From an uncultured beta proteobacterium (GTDB lineage Bacteria > Pseudomonadota > Gammaproteobacteria > Burkholderiales > Burkholderiaceae_C), in assembly GCA_903938815.1 (NCBI GenBank), contig CAJAES010000122.1, positions 1-64,000 of the forward strand: 64,000 nucleotides of DNA, in the 5' to 3' direction. Position numbers and translations under genes: made by a program. Numbering within the stretch: position 1 is the stretch's first letter; every line of letters starts with the position of its first letter. Below the pieces are notes generated by a model. The model did not search any database. It had not been told where the DNA came from and saw only the letters and a list, made by a program, of their open reading frames with translations. Shown here one piece after another: positions 7,143 to 14,812 of this stretch.

Positions 7143-8702
7143 ATGCTCGACGCCAACATGCAAGCCCAGCTCAAGGCCTACCTGGAGCGCATCACGCAGC
7201 CGGTGGAGATGATCGCCTCGCTCGACGACCGTGCGGAGTCGGCGCAGATGCGCACGCTGCTCGAGCAGATCGCCGGGCTGTCCGAGCACGTCTCGGCCCG
7301 CTTCGACGGCCAGGACACGCGTCGCCCGTCATTCCAGATCACGCGCCAGGGCGCCGACATGGGTGTGCGCTTCGCTGCCATCCCGATGGGCCATGAGTTC
7401 ACCTCGCTGGTGCTGGCGCTGCTGCAGGCCGGCGGCTACCCGCCCAAGGTCGAGGCCGAGCTCATCGAGCAGATCAAGGCACTGGAAGGCGATTTCAGCT
7501 TCGAGACCTGGATGAGCCTGACCTGCCACAACTGCCCGGACGTGGTGCAGGCCATCAACCTGATGGCCGTGCTGAACCCGCGCATCAAGCATGTGGCAAT
7601 CGACGGCGGTCTGTTCCAGGACGAGGTCGAGCAGCGCCAGATCATGGCCGTGCCCAGCATCTTCCTGAACGGGCAGCCCTTCGGCGCCGGCCGCATGGAG
7701 CTGGCCGAGATCCTGGCCAAGGTGGACACCGGCACCGCCGCTCGCGACGCCGCCAAGCTCGGCGCCAAGGAAGCCTTCGACGTGCTGATCGTCGGCGGCG
7801 GCCCGGCCGGCGCCGCGGCGGCCGTGTACGCGGCGCGCAAGGGCATCCGCACCGGCATCGTCGCCGAGCGTTTCGGCGGCCAGACGCTGGACACGCTGGG
7901 CATCGAGAACTACATCTCCGTGATGCACACCGAGGGCCCGAAGTTCGCGGCGGCACTGGAAGCCCAGGTGCGCGCCAACGACGTCGACCTCATCAACGGC
8001 CAGCGCGTCGCGGCGCTCGAGCCCATCGGCGCTGACGGTCTGGCGGGCATCAGGCTGGAGAACGGGGCCGTGCTGAAGAGCAAGACCGTGATCCTGGCCA
8101 CCGGCGCGCGCTGGCGCAACGTCAACGTTCCGGGCGAGGAGCAGTACAAGACCAAGGGCGTGGCCTACTGCCCGCACTGCGACGGCCCGCTCTTCAAGGG
8201 CAAGAAGGTCTCGGTCATCGGCGGCGGCAACTCGGGTGTCGAGGCCGCCATCGACCTGGCCGGCGTGGTGCAGCACGTGACGCTGATCGAGTTCGCCGAG
8301 CAGCTCAAGGCCGACGCCGTGCTGGTGCGCAAGCTGAAGAGCCTGCCCAACGTCACGATCCACACGAACGCCCAGACGACCGAGATCACCGGCGACGGCC
8401 AGAAGGTCAATGGCCTGCGCTGGAAGGACCGCGCCACCGGCGCCGAGCACCACGAGGAGCTGGCCGGCGTGTTCGTGCAGATCGGCCTGCTGCCCAACAC
8501 CGACTTCCTGAAGGGCGCGCTGGAGCTGAGCCGCTTCGGCGAGATCATCATCGACGAGCGCTGCGCCACCAGCCTGCCGGGCGTGTTTGCCGCCGGCGAC
8601 GCGACGACCGTGCCCTACAAGCAGATCATCATCGCCGCGGGCGAAGGCTCGAAGGCCGCGCTGAGCGCCTTCGACCACCTGATCCGCCACTCCGCCGGCT
8701 GA
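7143..8702 (+). CDS. ahpF: Alkyl hydroperoxide reductase subunit F (NADH:AhpC disulfide reductase)
   Basis: A 519-residue flavoprotein that transfers electrons from NADH to AhpC. The N-terminal tandem thioredoxin-fold domain carries the redox motif TCHNCPDVVQA. The thioredoxin-reductase-like part begins with the FAD motif VGGGPAGAAAA, contains the active-site CPHCDGP disulfide centre, the NADH-binding VIGGGNSGVEAA and the C-terminal FAD contact FAAGDATT. Length matches E. coli AhpF. ATG 7143 has AGGAG seven bases upstream. It converges on the DUF3501 gene. Confidence 0.97.
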   Translation: MLDANMQAQLKAYLERITQPVEMIASLDDRAESAQMRTLLEQIAGLSEHVSARFDGQDTRRPSFQITRQGADMGVRFAAIPMGHEFTSLVLALLQAGGYPPKVEAELIEQIKALEGDFSFETWMSLTCHNCPDVVQAINLMAVLNPRIKHVAIDGGLFQDEVEQRQIMAVPSIFLNGQPFGAGRMELAEILAKVDTGTAARDAAKLGAKEAFDVLIVGGGPAGAAAAVYAARKGIRTGIVAERFGGQTLDTLGIENYISVMHTEGPKFAAALEAQVRANDVDLINGQRVAALEPIGADGLAGIRLENGAVLKSKTVILATGARWRNVNVPGEEQYKTKGVAYCPHCDGPLFKGKKVSVIGGGNSGVEAAIDLAGVVQHVTLIEFAEQLKADAVLVRKLKSLPNVTIHTNAQTTEITGDGQKVNGLRWKDRATGAEHHEELAGVFVQIGLLPNTDFLKGALELSRFGEIIIDERCATSLPGVFAAGDATTVPYKQIIIAAGEGSKAALSAFDHLIRHSAG

Positions 8703-8753
8703 AGCGCCGGGGAGCAGGCGCGGCCACCGGCCAATGACGCCGGCCGGCGCTGC

Positions 8754-9341
8754 CTACTTCAGGTCGCCTGCCAGGCTGGCCAGCGTCTCCGGCACGATGG
8801 CCACGTGCGCCGGGTAGTTGGTGTGGTCGCAGCCCATCTTGACGGCCGCACCGGCCAGGACGGCCTGCTTCATCGGCGGCGTGAACTCGAAGCGCACGAA
8901 GTGCACCGCCGAGGTCTTCTCGGCGTTCTCGCGGTCGAGATCCTCGTCGGCGATGGCGTAGACGCGCGGGTGCCCCTCCACCTCGACGAACATGCGGTCC
9001 TCGATGCCGATCAGGCGTGACAGTTCCCGCTTGCGCTCGTGCGCGTCGGGGTACTCGATCAGCATCGTCGCCTTCCAGTTGGCGCCGTCGGGCACCAGCG
9101 GCGCGTAGGCCTCGATCTCGCCCAGGATGCCTTCCTCGTCGAAGATCTTCTCGATGTGCAGCATCTCCTGGATCTGGCGGCGGATGGTGCGTTCGTCCTC
9201 GAACTGCAGCGTCACGTGGTCGCCCAGGTGCACGCTGCGCTGGCGGCGGTGCGCGATGGCCTCCGGCTTGGAGCTCTTGCGGATCTTGGAATAGGCCTCC
9301 AGCGTGAGGAGGTTGTCGCGGGTGATGGTCATGTCGTTCAT
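8754..9341 (-). CDS. DUF3501 family protein
   Basis: A 195-residue soluble protein with the DUF3501 pattern: YSKIRKSSKPEAIAHRRQRS, FEDERTIRRQIQEMLHIEKI, then the C-terminal FEFTPPMKQAVLAGAAVKMG. The function is unknown. It begins eight bases after the Fe-S oxidoreductase stop and is the last gene of the rubrerythrin operon, an arrangement found in several proteobacteria by general knowledge of the family. The start could be ATG 9341 or ATG 9332. The context suggests a role in peroxide or iron-related protection. Confidence 0.8.
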   Translation of the reverse strand: MNDMTITRDNLLTLEAYSKIRKSSKPEAIAHRRQRSVHLGDHVTLQFEDERTIRRQIQEMLHIEKIFDEEGILGEIEAYAPLVPDGANWKATMLIEYPDAHERKRELSRLIGIEDRMFVEVEGHPRVYAIADEDLDRENAEKTSAVHFVRFEFTPPMKQAVLAGAAVKMGCDHTNYPAHVAIVPETLASLAGDLK

Positions 9342-9349
9342 CCTCGGGT

Positions 9350-10690
9350 TCAGAGGCCGTAGGCCATGCGCACCAGGCTCAGCGGGTGCTGCAGCGCCTT
9401 CGCGGGCGTGCCGGCCAGCTGCATGCCCTGCGCGATGTGGTGGCCGGCCAGCGCGCAATCGCTGCTGATGAAGTCGGGTTCGTCCCGGGCCATGGCCTTG
9501 AAGACGGGCTTGCCGATCTTCATCGCCACCGGGTGGTAGGGCTTCTTCACGCCGTAGGTGCCGGCGTGGCCGGAACAACGCTCCACCGTGTTGAGCTTCA
9601 CCTCGACGCGGGTGCCGATGAGCTTGAACATCTCCTCGGTCTTCTTGCCGATGTTCTGCACCCGGCCGTGGCAGGGGATGTGATAACTCACCTTGCCCAG
9701 CGCGGTGCTGAAGTCGGTCTTCAGGAGCCCGTCCTTGTGGCGCGCCACCAGGTACTCGAAGGGGTCGAACATGGCCGCCTTCACCGCCTGCGTGTCCGCG
9801 CAGCCAGGAAACATCAGCGGCAGCTCCTGCTTGAACATCAGCGTGCAGCTCGGCACGGCGCTGACGATGGCATAGCCCTCCTTCGCATAGCGCGCCAGCA
9901 CGGGCATGTTGTCGGCCTTGTGCCGGGCCACGCCTTCCAGGTCGCCGAGCTCCAGCTTGGGCATGCCGCAACAGCTCTCCTTGTCGACGATGACGTAGGG
10001 GATGTCGTTGTGCGTCAGGACCTTGAGCAGGTCGTGCCCGATGCCGGGCTCGTTGTAGTTGACGTAGCAGGTCGAGAAGATGGCCACCTTGCCGGGCGTG
10101 CGCTGCCCGTTGGTGACCACGGTCACGGGCGACTTGTCGGCGCTCCAGCGGAAGCGCTGGGGCGCAAGCTCGGGCATCCAGGCGTCGGGGTGCACGCCGA
10201 GCAGCTTGTCCATCTGCTTGCGCGCGAACTTCGTCCTGTTGATGGCGTTGACCGCCTGCACCACGATGGGAATGCCGGCAAAGCTGCCATGCGTGTCGGT
10301 GGAGGCGAGGAACTTCTCGGCGGCGCCGACCTCGCCCTTGCGGTACTTGATGGCCTTGGCGCGCAGCATCAGGTGCGGGAAGTCCAGATTCCACTGGTGC
10401 GGCGGCGTGTACGGGCACTTCGTCATGTAGCAGAGGTCGCACAGGTAGCACTGGTCGACCACGCTCCAGTAGGCCTCCTTCTTCACGCCGTGCACCTCGC
10501 CGTCCTCGGTGGCGTCCACCAGGTCGAAGAGGTTCGGGAAACTCTGGCACAGGCTCACGCAGCGGCGGCAGCCGTGGCAGATATCGAAGACACGCTCCAT
10601 TTCCTTGAGCGCCGAGGCCTCGTCGTAGAACTCAGGGTTCTGCCAGTCGAGCGGGTGGCGGGTCGGTGCTTCGAGGTTGCCTTCGCGCAT
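9350..10690 (-). CDS. Fe-S oxidoreductase with CCG domains (HdrD/GlpC-like)
   Basis: A 446-residue cytoplasmic Fe-S protein. Near the N-terminus are two [4Fe-4S] motifs, CHGCRRCVSLC and CYLCDLCYMTKC; the second has four rather than three residues before its last cysteine. Two cysteine-rich CCG-type domains follow: the first has FSTCY...ESCCGMP, the second has IPCHG...ERCSGHAG, where CCG is replaced by CSG. Such proteins (GlpC, HdrD, LutA types) pass electrons between a soluble donor and a partner. It lies between rubrerythrin (upstream) and DUF3501 (downstream), so it may be the electron donor to rubrerythrin; that is inference. Start ATG 10690 is preferred to the longer 10726. Confidence 0.85.
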   Translation of the reverse strand: MREGNLEAPTRHPLDWQNPEFYDEASALKEMERVFDICHGCRRCVSLCQSFPNLFDLVDATEDGEVHGVKKEAYWSVVDQCYLCDLCYMTKCPYTPPHQWNLDFPHLMLRAKAIKYRKGEVGAAEKFLASTDTHGSFAGIPIVVQAVNAINRTKFARKQMDKLLGVHPDAWMPELAPQRFRWSADKSPVTVVTNGQRTPGKVAIFSTCYVNYNEPGIGHDLLKVLTHNDIPYVIVDKESCCGMPKLELGDLEGVARHKADNMPVLARYAKEGYAIVSAVPSCTLMFKQELPLMFPGCADTQAVKAAMFDPFEYLVARHKDGLLKTDFSTALGKVSYHIPCHGRVQNIGKKTEEMFKLIGTRVEVKLNTVERCSGHAGTYGVKKPYHPVAMKIGKPVFKAMARDEPDFISSDCALAGHHIAQGMQLAGTPAKALQHPLSLVRMAYGL

Positions 10691-10766
10691 GGGGCGTGCC
10701 TTTTGATGTGTGCTGGAAACGAACAAGGGGCCGTGTAGACCCCTTGCTCCATGCCGTCAGTGCATC

Positions 10767-11189
10767 TCAGTCGACCAGGGCGTCGAGGGCCTTCTGGTAG
10801 CGGTTGGCGTGCGAGCGCTCGGCCTTGGCCAGCGTCTCGAACCAGTCGGCGATCTCGTCGAAGCCCTCGTCGCGCGCCGTCTTGGCCATGCCCGGGTACA
10901 TGTCGGTGTACTCGTGCGTCTCGCCGGCGACGGCGGCCATCAGGTTCTGGCGGCTGCTGCCGATGGGCAGGCCGGTGGCCGGGTCGCCGGAGCCGTTCTC
11001 CAGGAACTCCAGGTGGCCGTGCGCGTGGCCCGTCTCGCCTTCGGCGGTGGAACGGAACAGCATCGCGACGTCGTTCTGGCCTTCCACGTCGGCCTTGTTC
11101 GCGAAATACAGGTAACGGCGGTTCGCCTGGGACTCACCCGCGAAGGCGTCCTTCAGGTTCTGCTCGGTCTTGGAACCCTTCAAAGCCAT
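10767..11189 (-). CDS. Rubrerythrin-family di-iron protein without rubredoxin domain
   Basis: A 140-residue ferritin-like protein. The di-iron ligands are visible in EQNLKDAFAGESQANRRYL, FRSTAEGETGHAHGHLEFL, AVAGETHEYTDMY and TLAKAERSHANRYQKALDAL (two ExxH-type helices and extra glutamates). There is no C-terminal CxxC...CxxC rubredoxin domain, so it resembles sulerythrin/erythrin-type proteins. The family reduces hydrogen peroxide using an external electron donor. The start ATG 11189 has AGGAG upstream. It heads the operon with the Fe-S oxidoreductase and DUF3501 and has a 265-base upstream region with a prominent inverted repeat. Confidence 0.92.
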   Translation of the reverse strand: MALKGSKTEQNLKDAFAGESQANRRYLYFANKADVEGQNDVAMLFRSTAEGETGHAHGHLEFLENGSGDPATGLPIGSSRQNLMAAVAGETHEYTDMYPGMAKTARDEGFDEIADWFETLAKAERSHANRYQKALDALVD

Positions 11190-11420
11190 TTCGTGCTCCT
11201 TTGTGTACCCGTGGTGTGCCGTTCCGCGCAGCGTTCGGACTGCGCTTCGTCCGGCGTTTTCCGGCGTCCGTGCATCCATCGCACGGCAGTTGCTCGGCAG
11301 TCGCCAGCCAATCGTCAGATGGCGCTGCCGCACCGCCTGACCCGCACCTTAGCAAGGTCGGCGGCATCGACGCAATTCAAAGCTTCAATGCACCGCATAG
11401 CTTTGAGCAATGACAAGGAT

Positions 11421-11455
11421 AGTGTCAATTGATGCACTGCAACATCAATGACACT
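11421..11455. promoter_or_regulatory. Long inverted repeat in the rubrerythrin upstream region
   Basis: AGTGTCAATTGATG (11421-11434) and CATCAATGACACT (11443-11455) form an inverted repeat, perfect except for one extra base. A further copy of the half-site CAATGACA is at 11408-11415. No T-run follows on either strand. The right arm touches the stop codon of the upstream hydrolase gene, so this could be an operator for the rubrerythrin operon or a transcript end. Confidence 0.45.
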
Positions 11456-12327
11456 CAACGCAGGCCGAGTTGACGCAGCGCCAGATCGTGCGTGCGCGCG
11501 GCGGGGTTGGCCAGGTTGTGCAGCACGGTGAGGTGGTTCGTGCCCGGAATCGTCTCGCAGACCGGCACGCTGGTCGGGCCCCAGACATCGCGGATCAGGC
11601 GGTTCTGCCGCAGGAACTCTTCGCTCTCGTCGGCGCCGACCACCGCATACAGCTGCCCCTTGGGGCGCGGAAAGAAGGCAGGGCTCAGGCGCGCCACGGC
11701 GGCAGGTGTGAGCTGCAGGTCGGGCTGCAGGAAGCTCGTGTGGCGCAGCGGCTCCATGTCGTACAGGCCCGATATCGACAGCGCGCGGCTCACCAGGTTC
11801 GCGGGCAGGTCGTCGGCCACCTGCTTCCAGCGGCAGCTCAGCAGCATGGCAGCGGCGTGACCGCCAGCCGAGTGCCCGGCGACGACGATGCGCCGCGGGT
11901 CGCCGCCGTGCGCGGCGGCGTTGCGCCATACCCAGGCCAGCGCGCGCGCCATCTGCAGCGTGATGTGCTCCACCGTCACCGCGGGCGCGAGCGCGTAGTT
12001 GGGCACCACCACGAGCGCGCCGTCCTGCGTGAAGGAAGGCGCGACGAACGAGTGGTCGGCCTTGTCCAGCGAACGCCAGTAGCCACCGTGGATGAACACC
12101 AGCACCGGCGCGCCGCCCGCAGTCGGCGCCATGGGCGGAAACAGGTCCAGCGCCTCGCCGGCGCCGTCACCGTAGGGTAGGTCCAGCTGGGCGCCGGCCT
12201 GTGTGCGCGCCAGCGCCGAGGCCTGCTTCCAGCGCTCGAAGATCGCGGCGTGCTCGGGGATGCGGGCGCGGTTGTTGTACTGGGCGTCAAGCGCCTGGGT
12301 ATCGGGCCCGGTCGGGGTCTTCTTCAT
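11455..12327 (-). CDS. Alpha/beta hydrolase, arylformamidase (kynurenine formamidase)-like
   Basis: A 290-residue cytoplasmic hydrolase. The oxyanion motif is HGGYW and the nucleophile elbow is GHSAGGH; the combination HGGYW plus GHSAGxH is typical of metazoan-type kynurenine formamidases and related bacterial esterases. The acid lies in VVGADESEEF and the histidine in GTNHLTVL. The N-terminus (YNNRARIPEHAAIFERW) also fits that group. No kynurenine pathway gene is adjacent, so the substrate is inferred only. Starts with ATG 12327, 53 bases from the divergent tRNA. Confidence 0.75.
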   Translation of the reverse strand: MKKTPTGPDTQALDAQYNNRARIPEHAAIFERWKQASALARTQAGAQLDLPYGDGAGEALDLFPPMAPTAGGAPVLVFIHGGYWRSLDKADHSFVAPSFTQDGALVVVPNYALAPAVTVEHITLQMARALAWVWRNAAAHGGDPRRIVVAGHSAGGHAAAMLLSCRWKQVADDLPANLVSRALSISGLYDMEPLRHTSFLQPDLQLTPAAVARLSPAFFPRPKGQLYAVVGADESEEFLRQNRLIRDVWGPTSVPVCETIPGTNHLTVLHNLANPAARTHDLALRQLGLR

Positions 12328-12379
12328 GCGTGCCTCGGGTCAGGGACAGAGGGGCGCATGCTACACTCGGGAGCTGAAT

Positions 12380-12455
<76 letters not shown>

Positions 12456-12465
12456 CCATCCTGCC

Positions 12466-12496
12466 AAAGCCGTTGCCCCGCAACGGCTTTTTCTTT
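12466..12496 (+). terminator. Rho-independent terminator of the tRNA-Ala gene
   Basis: AAAGCCGTTG and CAACGGCTTT form a perfect ten-pair stem around loop CCCCG, followed by TTCTTT. It starts 11 bases after the CCA end. Confidence 0.9.
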
Positions 12497-12523
12497 GGCG
12501 GCGCTGACTTTGGCGGCGCTGAC
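12494..12523 (+). repeat. Tandem 15-bp direct repeat (two copies)
   Basis: TTTGGCGGCGCTGAC occurs twice head to tail immediately after the tRNA terminator. It overlaps the terminator tail by three bases. No function is evident. Confidence 0.8.
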
Positions 12524-12617
12524 GGTGTGTCGATACCGCAACCGGCCACGCTTCGGGCCGGTCCGGCACTTCACGATTGCCAGCCAACGCGCCGACCTTG
12601 CCCTCCCGGACCTGCAC

Positions 12618-13526
12618 TTGCCCAAACTCAGTCAAGCCTCTCCCCGCCTGCTCTTCTGGGGCCCGACCCTCATCTGGGCGTCCACCTGGCACGTCATCCT
12701 GTACCAGCTGGTCGAGGTGGCGGCGGTCAGCGCCGTGGCGTGGCGGTTCGCGCTCTCGTCGATCCTGCTGTTCGGTATCGCCGCCTTTCGGGGTGAATCC
12801 TGGGCGCTGCCCGGGCGGCTGCACCCGTGGCTGGCGCTCGCGGGCGTGGTCCAGTTCGGGCTGAACTACCTGGGCGTGTACGAAGCCGAGCGCTACATCC
12901 CTTCCGGGCTGGTGGCGGTGCTGTTCTCGCTGATGGTGTTCGGCAACGCCGCCACCGGGGCCTGGTTCTTCGGCCAGCCGGTCACGCGGCGCTTCGCGGC
13001 GTCGGCCGTGGCCGGGGTCGCGGGCGTCACGCTCATCTTCTGGCCCGAGGTGCTGGCCGCCGGCGCGCGGCCTCAGGCCGGACTCGGGCTGGCCCTGGGC
13101 CTGGGGGCAGTGGTCTGCGCGTGCACCGGCAATGCGCTCACGCTGATGCTCTCGCGCCGCGGCGTGGCCCTGGTGCCGATGCTGGCCTGGTGCATGGCCT
13201 ACGGCGCCCTGGGCCTGCTGGGGGCCGCGGGCGTGTCGGGGTCGGGCTGGCAGGTCGGCCACACGGTGGCCTGGTGGGGCTCGCTGGTCTACCTGGCCGC
13301 AGTGGGCTCGGTGCTGGCCTTCCTGCTGTACTTCAAGCTGGTGCAGCGTGAGGGGCCCGGGCGCGCGGCGCTCACCGGCGTCCTGGTGCCGGTGATCGCG
13401 CTGGCGGTATCGGCGGCCTTCGAAGGCTGGCGGCCAAGCCCGGCCTCCTGGGCCGGGATGGCGCTGTGCCTGGGCAGCGTCTATGTGGCGACACGGCCGG
13501 CGCGCCCTGCCCCACGGGCGGACTGA
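12618..13526 (+). CDS. EamA/DMT superfamily permease
   Basis: About 302 residues with ten hydrophobic segments in two EamA repeats; it begins around LLFWGPTLIWASTWHVILYQ and ends with WAGMALCLGSVYVAT. It is an inner-membrane drug/metabolite transporter family member of unknown substrate. The open frame extends back through the tRNA, so the start must lie downstream of it; the TTG at 12618, about ten codons before the first membrane helix, fits the family. No clear ribosome site is seen, and a GTG at 12525 is an alternative. Confidence 0.8.
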   Translation: MPKLSQASPRLLFWGPTLIWASTWHVILYQLVEVAAVSAVAWRFALSSILLFGIAAFRGESWALPGRLHPWLALAGVVQFGLNYLGVYEAERYIPSGLVAVLFSLMVFGNAATGAWFFGQPVTRRFAASAVAGVAGVTLIFWPEVLAAGARPQAGLGLALGLGAVVCACTGNALTLMLSRRGVALVPMLAWCMAYGALGLLGAAGVSGSGWQVGHTVAWWGSLVYLAAVGSVLAFLLYFKLVQREGPGRAALTGVLVPVIALAVSAAFEGWRPSPASWAGMALCLGSVYVATRPARPAPRAD

Positions 13527-13602
13527 CCGCCCGCGGGAGAGGCCCAGCCTGTAGCCGGACGTCTTGGCCGAGGCCCGGGCCGACGCCTGGCCGGCCGGCC
13601 GA

Positions 13603-14592
13603 TCAGTTGATCGTGACCTTGGCCTTGGTGACGATGTCCGCGAAGAGCTTCAGGCTCTTGCGCATGTGGGCGTCGAACTGCTCGGGCGTGGAGCCGGTGA
13701 CCGACAGGCCCATCTCCTTCAGGCGCGGGGCCAGCGCTTCCGAGCGGATGGCCTTGTTCACGTCGGCGTTGATCTTGGCGATGATCTCCGGCGGCGTGCC
13801 GCGGGGCAGGCCGATGCCCAGGTTGCTGGCGAAGTCGAAGTCGGGGAACATTTCGCCGGCCGCCTGGATCTGCGGCGCAGCCGGGTCCCGGCTCAGGCCC
13901 ATGACCGCGATCGGCTTGAGACGGTTGTTCTTGACGTGCGGCATCGAGCTGAACAGAGGGTCCAGCAACAAGGGCACGCGGCCCTCGAACACGTCGCCAT
14001 AGGCGCCGCCGGCGCCCTTGTACGGAATGTGGACCATCTCCATGCCCGTCAGCAGATTCAGCTGCTCGGCCGCGAGGTGCATCGAACTGCCCGCGCCCGC
14101 CGTCGCGTAGCTGAGCTTGCCCTTGTTCGCCTTGCCGTACGCGATCAGCCCCGCGAGGTCGTTGAAGGGCATCGAAGGCGATGCCGTCATCAGGATGTTG
14201 CCCACCACGAGCATCGTGCCCGACAGGTCCTTCAAGGTGTCGAAGGGCATGTCCTTGCGCAGCGCGGGCTGGATGCCCAGCACGCCGACGGCCAGGATGC
14301 CGAGCGTGTAGCCGTCCGGCGCGGACTTGGCCACGAAGTCGGTGCCCGTGATGGTGCCGGCACCGGGTTTGAACTCGACGACGATGGGCTGCTTCCAGGT
14401 CTTGGCCAGCTCGGACTCGAGCATGCGGGCCAGGATGTCCAGCGCGCCGCCGGGAACGTTGGGCACGACGATGCGGACGGGCTTGCTCGGCCAGTTGGCG
14501 GCAGCGTTCTGGGCCTGCGCCAGCAGCGGCGTTCCGCCCAGGGCGGCCAGGCTGGCGGCGCCAGCAAGAAGGGTGCGGCGGGAAGTGTTCAA
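13603..14592 (-). CDS. Bug/TctC-family tripartite tricarboxylate transporter substrate-binding protein
   Basis: A 329-residue periplasmic solute-binding protein. A Tat-like or Sec signal (SRRTLLAGAASLAALGGTPL, Ala-x-Ala site at LAQAQ) is followed by the family landmarks WPSKPVRIVVPNVPGGALDI, GTDFVAKSAPDGYTLGI and HIPYKGAGGA. The TTG start at 14592 is chosen because GGAG lies seven bases upstream and it gives the normal family length; longer ATG starts add a non-family extension. No TctA/TctB membrane genes are nearby, which is usual for the hugely expanded Bug family in Burkholderiales. Ligand unknown. Confidence 0.9.
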   Translation of the reverse strand: MNTSRRTLLAGAASLAALGGTPLLAQAQNAAANWPSKPVRIVVPNVPGGALDILARMLESELAKTWKQPIVVEFKPGAGTITGTDFVAKSAPDGYTLGILAVGVLGIQPALRKDMPFDTLKDLSGTMLVVGNILMTASPSMPFNDLAGLIAYGKANKGKLSYATAGAGSSMHLAAEQLNLLTGMEMVHIPYKGAGGAYGDVFEGRVPLLLDPLFSSMPHVKNNRLKPIAVMGLSRDPAAPQIQAAGEMFPDFDFASNLGIGLPRGTPPEIIAKINADVNKAIRSEALAPRLKEMGLSVTGSTPEQFDAHMRKSLKLFADIVTKAKVTIN

Positions 14593-14812
14593 GGACGGTC
14601 TCCGTTGGTGGTGGATCTCTTGCGGACGTGGGCAATCCCGTGCGCGCGTGAGGGCAGCGCCAAGCGCCATCTTCGTGGTCATCCCGTTGAACAGCATGGC
14701 CGCCGGTGCCACGCCCAGCGTGCACGTCAGGTGGAATGCATTGGACCAGCCCGCGAAGCCCTTGGCACCCGGGAACACCAGCACCTTGCCCGCGAAACTG
14801 AACTCGCGCAGC

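Noticed and set aside
8703..8751. Bidirectional terminator between ahpF and DUF3501 genes
   Set aside because: AGCGCCGG and CCGGCGCT pair, but the 33-base loop and lack of T-run make it a weak case.
8754..10550. A long open frame covering the DUF3501 gene and the antisense-frame of the Fe-S oxidoreductase
   Set aside because: Only the part from 9341 down has DUF3501 similarity; the upstream part is an out-of-frame reading of the Fe-S oxidoreductase caused by high GC.
11430..11449. FNR box upstream of rubrerythrin
   Set aside because: The half-sites TTGAT and ATCAA are present but separated by ten bases rather than four.
12456..12600. Integration site or prophage next to the tRNA-Ala
   Set aside because: No integrase, direct copy of the tRNA 3' end or phage gene is present within the window.
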